Shown here one piece after another: positions 1 to 10,809 of a stretch of 64,000 bases of DNA (positions are counted from its first letter, which is position 1; each line of letters opens with the position of its first letter). The DNA lies in assembly GCF_000208745.1 (NCBI RefSeq), contig NC_030855.1, positions 25,363,549 to 25,427,548 of the forward strand, given 5' to 3'. The position numbers and the translations under genes are program-made. The notes under the pieces were generated by a model that was not told the origin of the DNA, did not search any database, and saw only the letters and a list, made by a program, of their open reading frames with translations. Origin of the DNA: Theobroma cacao (taxonomy: Eukaryota; Streptophyta; Magnoliopsida; Malvales; Malvaceae).

Positions 1-1621
1 AGAGAGGGAACGAAAATAAAGCAAAGGACTTGGGAGCACAGTTTTGCTTTTGTCATGGTGCTCAAGCAAAGGTCAGGCTCGCTTGCTTGCCTAAAGCATC
101 AAAAGACCCAAAAGAGACACCCTGCTAAGGAGACAGGCACCCATGTGTACCCCCCACATTTTTTAAATAAAAATAAAAAAAATTTAGAAAATTAACGCTT
201 TGTATTACCTTGACAGGAAATGTTCCCGGCGGGAACTTGGTGGTCAGCAACTCTCGCATCCTCCTTACAGCTTTCACTTTATTCGCCAAAATGTCAAGTA
301 ACGGTAACAGCTCTTCTGTCTTTAACGGGAACTGTTCCGTTAACCAAACAGACGGCCGTAAACTTCTCACGTACTCTTTCTCCTTAGTTTGCGGAGGCGG
401 CACCACCGTTGTGGTCGTCGTAGTCGGTACGAAAGTTGTCGATCTTCGAGGAGGCACAGCCGCCGCCGCTGACGAAGGAAAAACGTCCACACTCTTCCTC
501 CCGACCGAAATCCACTCCCTCTCCTCTCTGACGAAGCTACTATGCCTTCTCCTATCAGGCATAGCGAAATTCGGATTCTCGCAAACTAAAAAACCGTCGT
601 CGTCTTCGTCAAGCTCTAACGGTAACACCTGTTCACTTCCCGCGACGTCGTTTTCGGAACTCGCGACTTTTCGTGACCTGAAGCTGAAAATCACGTTATG
701 TACTTCGTAAACTTTAGCTTTCCATTCACCGACGCTCTCGGTTTTCTCTTGGCGTCTCCAGTTAGTTCTTCCCACGAGTTCCGCTCTGGTTACGTCCATT
801 CCCGGTCGGTACACGCTCGTTTGGGAACAAAAGCCTGCAATGTCAGATTCACTCATAGGAGCTCCGGCGTTTTCGAATGCGTCGAAGATTTTGCGATCGT
901 CGCGGTTGAGGACTAGCAATGAGCCGCAAGGAATGTTGTGGACGTGATCGCCGTCGCCGAGAAAAAGAAAGCTTTGATCAGCCCGTTGGATTTTCAAGCC
1001 GTCGAATCCGGCTAATGAAGTATCCGCTCGGAGATTACCGTCGCGTTTCCAGATCTTGTACGTATCGGAAGGTGCGATTTTTCCGACGAATGGAATTACA
1101 GAGCTTTCGAAGTGGAAGGAGATTTCCATGTAGAAGTCCCGCATTCGGCGGAGAACGGCAATTACGCGAGGTAAACGACGGCGCCACTTGCTCCAGGCGG
1201 AGCGGTGGTGGAGTTTTAGCAGAACCAACGCAATGTCGGAGCTTCGGCGACACAGAGCTTCCTGGAGCGGATTCCAGCCCGCAGCGTTCTGGAGCGACAC
1301 GTCAGCTCCAGCAGCTGCAAGTGTTCTAGCCGCTACAGCGTCGTTGAGGCGGACTGCGAGGTGGAGAGGAGTTTCACGGAAGGGGACGTCACGACGGTCC
1401 AGAACAGCAGAGATTTGGTCAGCTACGCGCTCTTGACTCAACGAGTCGCACTCGGAGTGGATCTGGGCGGGATCAGCCAGCTTGGGTAGAGTGGAAACCA
1501 GTCGAGTCAGAGTCGTGTGATCCCCCAAGACGACGGCGTAGTGAACAGGACTGTGGTTGTAAGCCTCCGGCTTGATAGCAGGAAACGGCGTCGTCATGGA
1601 CGCCGATGATGATCTGGACAT
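1..1621 (-). CDS. Ankyrin-repeat/GPCR-chaperone (DUF3424)-like protein, 5' part only
   Basis: First coding exon of a gene that runs off the left edge. The exon is 209-1621 (471 codons), ending at a clean AAG|GTAAT donor; the intron then fills 1-208. The frame stays open eight codons further upstream to a GTG, but the first ATG is at 1621. The N-terminus carries 'HSPVHYAVVLGDH' and 'RETPLHLAVRLND', which are ankyrin repeats. They are followed by 'MRDFYMEISFHFESS', 'PSDTYKIWKRDGNLRADTSL' and 'GFDGLKIQRADQSFLFLGDG', the conserved blocks of the plant ankyrin/GPCR-chaperone family (relatives of Arabidopsis At1g62050 and At1g11740). Animal ANKRD13 relatives bind ubiquitinated membrane receptors; the plant role is poorly defined. 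A low-complexity Thr/Val/Pro linker lies near residue 400. The C-terminal part of the chaperone domain is outside the window. Confidence 0.85.
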
Positions 1622-3860
1622 TCTCCTTTTTTTCCCTGTTTCCACTCCTTAATTCCGCAAATATAAGCGAGCGGTTATTTCGAATTGAGAAAATGGCGAA
1701 TGAAGTAAAAAATGAATATGTCTAAATCCAGAAAGGGCACTAGCAATAGAGCGAGGCAGGGGTATTACTGTCTTTCGATAAAAATAAATTTATTGGGCAG
1801 CGTGCAGAAGGAAAGAAAGAGAGGGACGAGATACACGCAATCTGGCGCGGCTTTTGTTGATGCTTCAGACAGGTCCAGTAAACCCTCTCCCCCCCCTCGC
1901 TTTACCTTCTCTTCTTTGTTTTGTCTTTTCCACTTTTTTTTCTGTTTTTTTAAATTTAAATAAATAAATTTGATTTATTTTAATTTTAAAATAATATTTT
2001 TTAATTATATTTATTAAAATGTTTTAATTTTATTAAGCTTATGATATTATCAAAAACCTTTTGATTTGAGTACATTTTGACTCGTGAGTTTAAAAAATTC
2101 GATTAATTCAATTATTGATGGAATTTTAATTATCAAAACTACTTTATGGTGGGGAAAAGTTTGGACCAACAATCCATGAGCTCAATCATTCGGACAATTA
2201 TGGGATTTTAAGATGCATTTTCACCACAATTTTCTAAGTAATATTGTCTTATTTTTGAGACACATGAGACAAAAAACAGTTGAGTTTGTAACACAGCTAC
2301 CCAAATTGAGGGATTTTCTTTAGTTTGTTTTGTTTGTACTTTTGATTGACCGGTCTAAATTATTCAAAGAGAAAAAGAGAGGGGGAGATTGACCATATGT
2401 TTTAAATGAAATTTAAAATAAAATAAAGGGAAAAAAAAGGAAATGTGAGGATTGACTAAGAGAAAATTAAAAAATAAAAAAAAGAGTGAAATCAGAAATG
2501 GAGTGACTTGGTGGGGGCATAAGAGAAAATAAAATAAAATAAAAAAAGACAGAGTCCAAGGAGAGGCTTTGTCGTGACCAAGAGAAACTGAGAACAGGGG
2601 AGTCTGTCTCCGGCGGCATGGACCAATCCCTAACGGATTTCTCACTCCCTTCGATGCTTCTCCTTCTTTTAACTCCTTCCCTATCCCCCCCCAAACTGTT
2701 TCTCCTCCATTTCTTTGCTCTTGTTTTCCTTTGTCTTTTCTTTTTGGATTCTTTGTCTTCAAAGATTCTCATGTCTCATTTTATTCTTTTCATAAATGAG
2801 TTCGGTTAATTTAATTCGATTTTAAATTTATTCGATTTATTCAATTATTTCAACCGTCAAACTGGTCGAATATAATGAATTTTTAGTGGAACTTCAGGGC
2901 ATCTTCATGTGCACATTTATAATGAGGACCCACTTTCTCTCTATCTCTAGTATTCAAGCCCAAGGAAAAATAAAAAGAACTACATGTTGATGAATTTTTG
3001 AAGTGTGGGAAAGAGTCACACAGATCCAAAGGGTATGATGCAACATCATATAATCAACAATTTTTGTAGGATAAGGAATTAGATATTTCTTTTACTTCCA
3101 TTATACTTTAGCTTTTCTTTTCTTTTTTCCCTCAAATTTAAGGCCATATCCCACATGAGTATTCACTTTCTCTTATTTCCATCCTCTCATTATACATTAA
3201 TTGTAGTAATTTAAATGTGAAAATGCATTGCTGTCTCCATGTGGGACATTTTCTTTTCCCTATACTTTTTTTCCATATTAACAAGGCCATCAACATTTGC
3301 TTGAAACCAATGCATTACCAAAAAAGGAATGGAAATGGCCTTAGAGATGGAGGACAGAAAAAAAAAAAAAACTCCTATAAAGCTCAAAAATATTGGAATT
3401 GAAGTGATAAATCAGTTTTAATATAAAGTTTTATACCATGTGATAAATTGAAATATTATAATAAAAATTAACATAATATATTAATATAATATGAAAACAA
3501 GATCATATGATTATTTTTTGCTTCCTATGTCTACATCACATCAATATCATATAGACGTGAAATCAGAGGCGAAGGGAAGGAGTTAGTAGGTGTAAACTTA
3601 ATCATTAAGGTCTCAAGATTCAAACAGCCACCTGTTTGAATTTTCAACATGACCTAGTCATCCCTTGGACGCCCATTGAAACACTTGATCCATTTCTTTC
3701 CAAGAAGGCATCAGAAAGTAACCTGAAAGCTACCCTGATTGTCCCGAATCACCCAATCCTCCTCTTTAGGTATTTCTCCACGAAGCATGCTGGAAAATGT
3801 CTCTCCTCTTTCCTTCCAGGTTCCCAGTACCTGGCCTGCCACAAGGCCAACCTTCATACT
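1622..3860. other. Intergenic, AT-rich, no supported gene
   Basis: The first 100 bases are presumably the 5' leader and promoter of the leftward ankyrin gene. The rest is AT-rich with homopolymer and purine/pyrimidine-biased runs (for example 2340-2600 and 3100-3250). Short open frames here have no recognisable domains and follow the base bias. The stretch near 2800-2870, built of Y-rich 'ttcggttaatttaattcgat'-type sequence, resembles degenerate transposon DNA, but no ends could be fixed. Confidence 0.6.
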
Positions 3861-3868
3861 TATATAAA
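3861..3868 (+). promoter_or_regulatory. TATA box of the 65-residue protein gene
   Basis: TATATAAA lies about 140 bases before the ATG at 4003. This places transcription start near 3890-3900 and gives a leader of roughly 100 bases. The leader contains an ACT trinucleotide run at 3917-3940. Confidence 0.65.
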
Positions 3869-3916
3869 GAGACCACACCCGGAGAGGGGTTTTATCTCCA
3901 ACAACAACATAGCCAA

Positions 3917-3940
3917 CACTACTACTACTACTACTACTAC
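3917..3940 (+). repeat. (ACT)n microsatellite in a 5' leader
   Basis: Eight consecutive ACT units sit between the predicted transcription start and the ATG of the 65-residue protein, so length variation here would change its leader. Confidence 0.85.
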
Positions 3941-4002
3941 TTTTCTTCTCTTGCAAACTAGGAATATTTTCTTAAAAGCTAATTCAGTCCAAAGTTTCCG
4001 CC

Positions 4003-4200
4003 ATGGCTGTCTTACCTAGCTTCATGATCAATTGCTTCTCTGGTTCTAGTAAGGTTGCGTCCGAGGGAGAGGACAGTCGACGAACATCCACCCAAGTTAA
4101 AGCTGGTGGCGAAGCCAAATTGAAGGAAAGCAAAGCTAAGAAAAGCCCCCCGATTCCGATGACTTACTTCCCCATCGGCTCAACATTTTCTCGCTTATGA
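4003..4200 (+). CDS. Small unknown plant protein (65 aa)
   Basis: Intronless frame with the start context CCGCCATGG, a strong plant initiation context, and a TATA box at the right distance. The protein begins MAVLPSFMINCFSG, has a polar Lys/Glu/Ser-rich middle and ends in 'SPPIPMTYFPIGSTFSRL'. From memory, a Pro-Pro-Ile..Tyr-Phe-Pro-x-x-Ser..Ser-Arg-Leu tail of this type recurs in short plant proteins of unknown function; I cannot name a characterised member. There is no transmembrane segment and no clear signal peptide. The coding call rests on the promoter, the start context and the family-like tail rather than on length. Confidence 0.65.
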   Translation: MAVLPSFMINCFSGSSKVASEGEDSRRTSTQVKAGGEAKLKESKAKKSPPIPMTYFPIGSTFSRL

Positions 4201-5095
4201 ACATGCTTCACGACCCTTTGTGTGTCAGCTTCTCCGAGGGCACGTTTTCCCTATATTCCATAACCATTCTTTTCCATTGATTATGTTGTTTATTAGGAAA
4301 GGGGACAAGTTGGGATTGAGGCAAAATAAACCCTTTTTTATTACAGATTTGTATAATTAAGAATTATTATTAGTAAAATATTCTTTTTGTACGAAAGTCT
4401 TCTGTTGTTCAAGTCATTCACGAACCCAAGTTCCTTACAGAATTTGGTTATATATTTTGGATTCCATAGCTTGGTGATGCTTAATCTATTCAATGATGGC
4501 AGTTCTTCCTATAATATTTAAAGAAGAAAAAACAGAATCAAATCAAGGAGCTAATCGAAATTTTTTTACTCGATTTTTAAAATTTGATGAAATTAAAATA
4601 ATTTATTTGAATTGAATTTTACGGATGGATATTTCTTCATTTCAAACCTTTTGTTACGTGTGAGTTTATTAGTTATGGTATCACATTTAACAAAATAAGC
4701 AAATATTCGATAAAAAATTAATCATCTTATTGTTAATAGAATGTATAAAAAAATCTTTAAATTAATTTGGGGTGTTATTGTATTTTTCATGTCTTATAGT
4801 AATATTAATAGGAATATTAGTAGAAAAAAAAATGGATTGGTCCTTGGTACATAAGGATTTAGTACTAGTAATTAATTATATTTCCTAAAACATAGTTTAA
4901 CAGTAGTTTTCTTGCATAGAGGAATCGACCTACCTACTAGCCTGGTAGCTAATGCAATCAGTAACAAAAGGCCTAGGCCCAACAAGACTTTGTTATATAA
5001 AATAAAAAGTTAGTTCATTTAAGTCCACTTAGTTCCTCGCCGGCTTCTCCCTCCAAACATCTTTCCTTCAGCATCATTTTGCTCTTAACAACACC
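4201..5095. other. Intergenic and promoter of the HMA-DUF247 gene
   Basis: AT-rich spacer. Near 4974-4983 is TAGGCCCAAC, a site II-type (GGCCCA) element, followed at about 4993 by an AT-rich TATATAAAA stretch that could serve as the TATA box of the downstream gene. A diverged echo of this promoter block lies at 8526-8573. Confidence 0.5.
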
Positions 5096-7361
5096 ATGAA
5101 GGTATGAAATTAATCATGAATTATAAAGAAACGATTGAATTTCATGTTGAATTGAATTTTCTTTTCTAAGATTTGCGGATTTTGCAGCAAAAGGTGGTAT
5201 TCAAGGTAGTTATGAATAACGAGAAGTCACGCACAAAGGCCTTGAAAATTGCAGCTAGTCTACCAGGTACTGGAAACCTGAAATCAAGTTAAGTTGATTC
5301 GATGATGGAGAAAATTTGTGCTGATTTTATTTTTATTTTTTTTGAGTGCAGGGGTTGATTCTGTTGCTATCCGACGTGCGGACCAAAGCCAAATGGAGGT
5401 AACGGGCGATGGGTTTGATGCAGTTCGGCTAGTAAGTCTACTAAGAAAGGGAGTAGGGCATGCGGAGCTGATGGGCGTCGGCCACATTGGTGGTAAAGAG
5501 AAGCAAGAGAATAAAAAAAAAACAGGCTTTGTTTGCCTCAAAGGCGAAGGCGATGACAAGAGCCCAATAGAGGTAAAGAGCGATGGGATTGATGCAGATC
5601 GTCAGAAAGAGAGATTCAACTATGGTGTCTCGCCGTTGTTCCCGTCCTTGTTCGGCTTCTCAAATAATCAACCAGAGTTTGACTTTGGGGAGAAACAAGT
5701 CCGTCCACCTGAAGATACACTTTGTAATAGCCCGTCTCCATGCATCTTTAGGGTTTCAGGGATCTGAATTGGTTTCTACAACTTATTTTGATTTGATTCA
5801 TTCTGATAATTTATTTTTTAGTGTAGGGTTCGAGTCCGTTTCTCTCAAAGGTGATGACAAGAAGGCAATAGAGATAACCGGCGATAGGAATGATGTAGAT
5901 CTAGGAAAGAGAAAGAGAGTGGCAGATTTAGAGCATGCAGAGCAAGTGAGCAAAACGGAAGAGAAGAAAGAGGGAAAGTCAACTGTGTATGTCCGGGAAC
6001 AAGACAATCAACATGAAGATACCAGCTCGTCTCCCTGTATCCAGAAACCTGAGTTGGTTTCTATTGGCCCTTATCATAGGGATAAAGACCTTCCACTTAA
6101 CAAGTACAAGTATTCTTTCTTGCAAAACTTTCTATCTCGCACAAGAAACCAAGGCAAAGATTTATGTTTCTATGTGCGACAGATGATGACACTTGAATTG
6201 CGTACTAGAAGATGCTACTCCGATGAGGATCTTTCAATGTGCAACTCTGAATTCGTTGAAATGATGTTAGTTGACGGATGCTTCGTAATGGAGGTGTTAC
6301 ACCATTTTGGTAGGGGTAAGGAATCTGAAGATGGGATTTTCCCCATTGAACCATGGCAGATCCCTATTTTGGTTCGAGACCTGCTCCTGCTAGAGAACCA
6401 AATTCCTTTCTTTGTTTTGGAAAACTTGTTTGATTTATCCAAGAGTGAAGAAGCTACAGCAACAGTTTCTGTACCGACTATGGCCTTGAAATTTATCGAT
6501 CTAGCCTTCCCTCGATCCATGGATTTCATCATCAACCATTTGGAATCACCCAAACATTTACTTCACTTGCTTCTCGAGACTATCCGCCCATCAAATCCTT
6601 CGACCAATTCACTCTCCTTGTTTCTCAAAACTATCCATTTGATAGCAATGATCCTCTCAAATCCAATTTCCTTATTGCTATTTCTCAATAACATCACAAG
6701 AAGGCGCGTCTCCCATCTAAAAACACCTGCCAGCTCAAAGCAAAAGGGACATCACCTCTCTATTCAGCCCAAACCATCAACCTCAAAGACAGCCGATGAA
6801 GTTAAGGTTTATTTAGGAAGTGCAAGAGAACTCCAGAAGTCAGGCATAGAGTTCAGGCCAAAAAGAGCCGACAGATTCACGGATATCCATTTCAAGGACG
6901 GAGTGCTTGAAATCCCACCTGTAACCATCAATGATCTCTTCCTCGCCATCCTTGTTAATGGCATGGCCTTCGAGCAGCGTTCTACTGGATGCTCCAAAGA
7001 CTTAACTGCTTATGTCTCTTTCATGTCTAGTCTCATTAGACATCCTACTGATGTAGAGCTGCTATCTTCATGTGGAATCATCTCAAGATTTTCCCTCGAG
7101 AATGAACGGGTAGCGTCTTCTTTCACTTACCTTCAGTCTAAGATTTCTAATCGTGGCATTCGCCAGGACTCTTATCTCTACATGACAGTAATGGAAACAA
7201 AATGCTACTATATTGAGGATAGAGTTACTAGGTTGCGTTATTCGTTGCCAGACGGGGGTAGAATTACTAGGATGCACTATTTTTGGAGAGATCCGAAAAT
7301 ATTATTGTTCTGTATCACCAGCCTTTGGTTCGTTTTTTCCTGTTTCAAATTTGGGTACTAA
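5096..7361 (+). CDS. HMA-domain/DUF247 fusion protein with alternative third exon
   Basis: Exon 1 is 5096-5101 (Met-Lys) and exon 2 is 5188-5266 (QKVVFKVVMNNEKSRTKALK...). Both acceptors at 5352 and 5827 fit exon 2's phase-1 donor. Joining to 5827-7361 gives 539 residues; joining to 5352-5767 gives 166. The N-terminus is an HMA fold of the ATX1/HIPP type without the metal-binding Cys-x-x-Cys: the loop reads MNNEKSRTK. In the long form a linker (about residues 50-97) leads into a DUF247/UPF0481 domain (about 98-539). It begins 'SPCIQKPELVSIGPYH', contains 'EFVEMMLVDGCFVMEVL' and 'VRDLLLLENQIPFFVLE', and ends in a membrane-spanning tail (ILLFCITSLWFVFSCF, about 521-537). DUF247 proteins are plant-specific and mostly uncharacterised; in grasses some are self-incompatibility determinants. 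The HMA-DUF247 fusion is unusual. Which exon is used cannot be decided from DNA alone. Confidence 0.75.
5352..5767 (+). other. Alternative exon 3a: complete HMA second half, early stop
   Basis: This exon continues the HMA fold in the canonical way ('GVDSVAIRRADQSQMEVTGD', then 'AVRLVSLLRKGVGHAELMGV') and stops at 5765-5767. It would give a 166-residue stand-alone HMA protein. After the HMA part it holds a second, degenerate HMA-like segment ('LKGEGDDKSPIEVKSDGIDA') and then 'SPSPCIFRV', a remnant of a DUF247 beginning. No donor in the right phase was found that would join it to the 5827 exon. Confidence 0.55.
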
Positions 7362-8525
7362 GTTGATGATCCGTCTGGTAAAATGGACTGGATTACATGG
7401 TATATCGAAGAGGTGTAATAAGGGATGTCGAAGTTAATCCAATAACAAATTTCAGGGTGTTGTTAGTGTCTTAGATAGTATATACCGGTAGTTATGTTAA
7501 GGTGTGATCGTATGCTGTCACACATGGTGCCTTCTCTTTTCTGTCTTCCGCTACTATTTGTGTTAGAGCTGCATTTTTTATGTTCTGGAATCCCATCTCT
7601 CCATTCTGTACTTGGATTGCTTGACTTATGTTTAATGGATGTCTGGATAAAATTTCTGCATTGCTTTTTTTTTTCCTCGGTCAAAGATCAATATATATAG
7701 ATAAGTAAAAGGAGTTACATGAAAAGAGAGCAAAGCCGCTCATGGCAAAGAGGAACCTGGAAAAGAGGCCAGGAAAGACAAGGTTGCGAAGCAGAAAAAA
7801 CAGAAAATAAGGACCACATAAACAAGGGAAATGGTATCCAAAACAGAGCATTAACAAGACATAGCAGCGTAGCAGCAAATGGAAGAAAACTCCAAGAAGA
7901 AAAGAAGGCAACACATCATCATTTCATTAGCAGAAATGCAATAGGCACAAAGAATCTAGAAGCACAAAAACTCTTGGAAGCATTGAACTCGGGAAAAAAC
8001 AGCAGGAGCAGAAGCCACATGAAGCTGAAAGCACGAATGATCAAATCTGACAGTAGACAAATTCATCATGGTGCAGTAAACTCGAAAAGAAACAGCAGAG
8101 GAAGATCACAGCAGAGAGAGGATCACAGTAATCTCAGCACACTCATAATTCAGCAGGGGAAATCAAAGCGCATCGAAAGAAAAGTGAATGAGTCATGAAC
8201 AAGAGAGGCATCACATCATCAACACAAAGTAAATTTGCATATGTCACAAGGAAAAATGCAGCAAATGCAGCAAAGTCATTACCAAGATGCACTGAACATG
8301 GACGGTCGATCAACACCAAGTTTTTAACTTTTCATTATATAATGTAACTTTTTATTTTGAAAATACCCTAACATACTTAACGGCTGTTTAGCTCTGCTGC
8401 ATTGATCATGCTCCACTCTTCAGTGTCTTCTTCAGCTGACCTTAGGTAATTGCTATAGCCTAACACTTTAACAGCACTTTTCGCTTTTCCTTTTGTTTCC
8501 TTGTATACATGGGTGGGCTTACTAG

Positions 8526-8573
8526 TATGTTGGCTGATGCATTCTGTAACAACAGGTCTAGGCCCAACAAAAC
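8526..8573 (+). repeat. Diverged copy of the HMA-DUF247 promoter block
   Basis: The block at 8533-8573 matches 4948-4988 at 35 of 41 positions. Both contain CTAGGCCCAACAA, and weaker similarity (TACTAG...) extends upstream. The copies flank the HMA-DUF247 gene in the same orientation, as expected if an ancestral tandem copy of this gene once followed it. Confidence 0.5.
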
Positions 8574-9685
8574 CAAAGAGACAGTCCTCCAAACCAAAAC
8601 CAAACACCATAGCCATGTTCTGTCTAAGGAATGCTTGGTACCCTTTGACTTAACACTGAATTATTTAATTGCTCGAGGACATACAGTTATATTACTTTAC
8701 AGATTGTGTCATCAAACTTCTTTTTAAAATGAAAAAAGGAAAAAGAATTAAAAATAGGGTTCTTCCCCTTTTTTATGTAGTTTGGAAAAATTAAAGAAGG
8801 GGACACTAGTTTTTCCTATAATGTACAGTTCATCAAGAGAAAATATATTGAAGAGAGTAGTAGTTGATCAGGCACCATCCACGAAACAACATTTTTTGGG
8901 GTAGAATTCAATAAAGACAAAGGCCAAGAGGCTTGCTAGTTTTCCTCTCTTTATTTACTTCTTTCAATTGACTTTTCTTCAACAAAATTGTACTGTATGT
9001 CCTTTATCTGTCAATCAACTAGACAAGCCTAACACTAGAAATGGAAGTATTCCGAGCTTTGCTGAAATCAAATGTATGGTCTAGAAATGGAAAACGTGAT
9101 TGACTTCTGCAGATTCTCTCTCTCTCTCTTTTCTTAGATGCAATGTAACTGGTAAGAGGATGTCACCTCATCTTCATTTACTACTGTGATGACAAACTTG
9201 CACCTCCATGGCACAGAGTTTGATTTTCCTGCCCTTTTCACGTAAATCATTTTCCTCCATGAGTGAATTATGAGAACCCGGCTTTTGGCTGACAGGAACA
9301 AGAAACGCAAACTTTGGAACAAGTAAGAAAAAGGACTGGTCCAGTTATCAGTCATCAGTAGGGTTGCTTGAAAATGGTTGGCATTATCATCCCCACACCA
9401 ACTTCCCCATGGTTTCTATATATCCACCAGCGCCATCACCATCCATGAGCAATGGAACACCTCCAATTCTAATAGGTTCCCCTGTCATTTTCAGTAACTC
9501 TCATACCCAAATTATCAGATTGTGAATTCTTGCTGCTTTTATGTACAGCCAAGAATAAACCCCACTCTTGTACCAGGCAGTGTACCTTATAGTAATGTTG
9601 ATTGACAAAGTCATAGTAACTGGAATGATGCTTGCTTACCTACAACAAAGCTTGACCATGCCCATATGTACATGAAATGTGGTAA

Positions 9686-9709
9686 TATAATAATAATAAT
9701 AATAATAAT
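9686..9709 (+). repeat. (TAA)n microsatellite
   Basis: About seven to eight TAA units in AT-rich intergenic DNA. Confidence 0.8.
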
Positions 9710-10809
9710 TATCATATCATATGTATCATAATAGTTAATTAAACTATTATATAATGATTTATAATCTTAAAGAATGTTACTTAACAACATATAAGTTATG
9801 TTTTTTCATTTATATGGTAAGTTTATCCAATAATATAAATAGACATCTCATGATTTACAATATTTTAATGTGAACTTATCTAATATCTTCCAAAAAAATT
9901 ACTTCAATTCGAATAAGTAAAATTGTTATTACAGTTAGAATATATTATAATTCAGAATCTTAAAAAAATATTGTTTCAAATATTCGAGAAAAAATAAGTT
10001 GAATTCAAATTAATAGAGATCGTTATTATAGTTAAAATATATTCATAAAGATTTATACACTTATGGGTATATAAGTTTTTTTAATTTTAATTAATTTACA
10101 TTAAAATTTTAAAAAAAAATACCCGAACTAGCAGAGATGATTATGTATAATGATTTGCAACCACAAAATGAAGTTGCCTAAAATAAATTATTTTACAAAA
10201 TTACCGAATAAAATAGAAAAATCATGTTTTTTATTTTTATTTTTATGGAAAGTTTATCCAAATGGGATGAGCAGGTAAGGATTTACTGTCAGAATTTGGC
10301 AAACATGGGTCCACTTCCTTAGTTTCCAAAACCGCTCCCTCATTACCCATCGTATTCGTGAGTATATGTACCGGTTGAAGCAGCACCATGGAAGACAGAG
10401 AAGAGACAAAGTTTCCAATTGATAGCACAAGGCTCGGATTTTCTTCGTTTGTCGTCAAAGACTCTCGAATTTAAGGAAACGTGTTAGCTAACTTTGCTGT
10501 TCCACCAACCTGTTCTTTCCCTCCCAATTTATCTAGTCTTAGGAGAAGGAAAAAGCCGGTGTCTTTTGGGAAGAGTACTACATGGAATACGTTTGAAACA
10601 CACAGTGGGGGAAGTCTGTGTCTCTTTTGAGTGTGTTCGTGTCGTGGGGTCCATATTTCTTAGCCGGCATTTCTCATCCACCGCCTTTGACGTTGTCTTT
10701 CTGTGTTTCACCAACACCACCACCACCAAAGTTTGTTTCTTTGTTTTCGTGACTGTGTTTTCCATCGTGTGTTAGTTGATTTCAGACTGGTTCCTTGTTG
10801 GTGTTTCTA

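Larger units (their letters stand above)
7362..10809. other. Intergenic, 3.4 kb, no supported gene
   Basis: A purine-rich segment, 7700-8200, leaves a 159-residue open frame on the + strand, but its composition (Lys/Arg/Ser/Gln) follows base bias. At 7667-7695 a T-run is followed by 'cggtcaaagatcaatatata'; read on the - strand this could be a retroelement 3' end with a short A-tail, but no coding remnant was recognised. A promoter-like echo lies at 8526-8573, a TAA microsatellite at 9686-9709 and AT-rich DNA at 9700-10250. The last 300 bases are the arogenate dehydratase promoter and leader. Confidence 0.55.

Noticed and set aside
210..710. 166-codon frame on the + strand
   Set aside because: Antisense shadow of the ankyrin gene exon; Thr/Val/Ser bias mirrors the coding strand.
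5583..5826. N-terminal 80 codons of the long DUF247-containing open frame
   Set aside because: This part is in a different frame from the HMA copy it overlaps and matches nothing. The exon most likely starts at the acceptor after 5826.
7667..7914. Possible LINE 3' end on the - strand
   Set aside because: Only a short A-tail-like run and AT-rich end were seen; no reverse-transcriptase remnant and no target duplication.
7719..8198. 159-codon Lys/Arg/Ser/Gln-rich frame
   Set aside because: Purine-rich DNA produces it; no domain, promoter or splice support.
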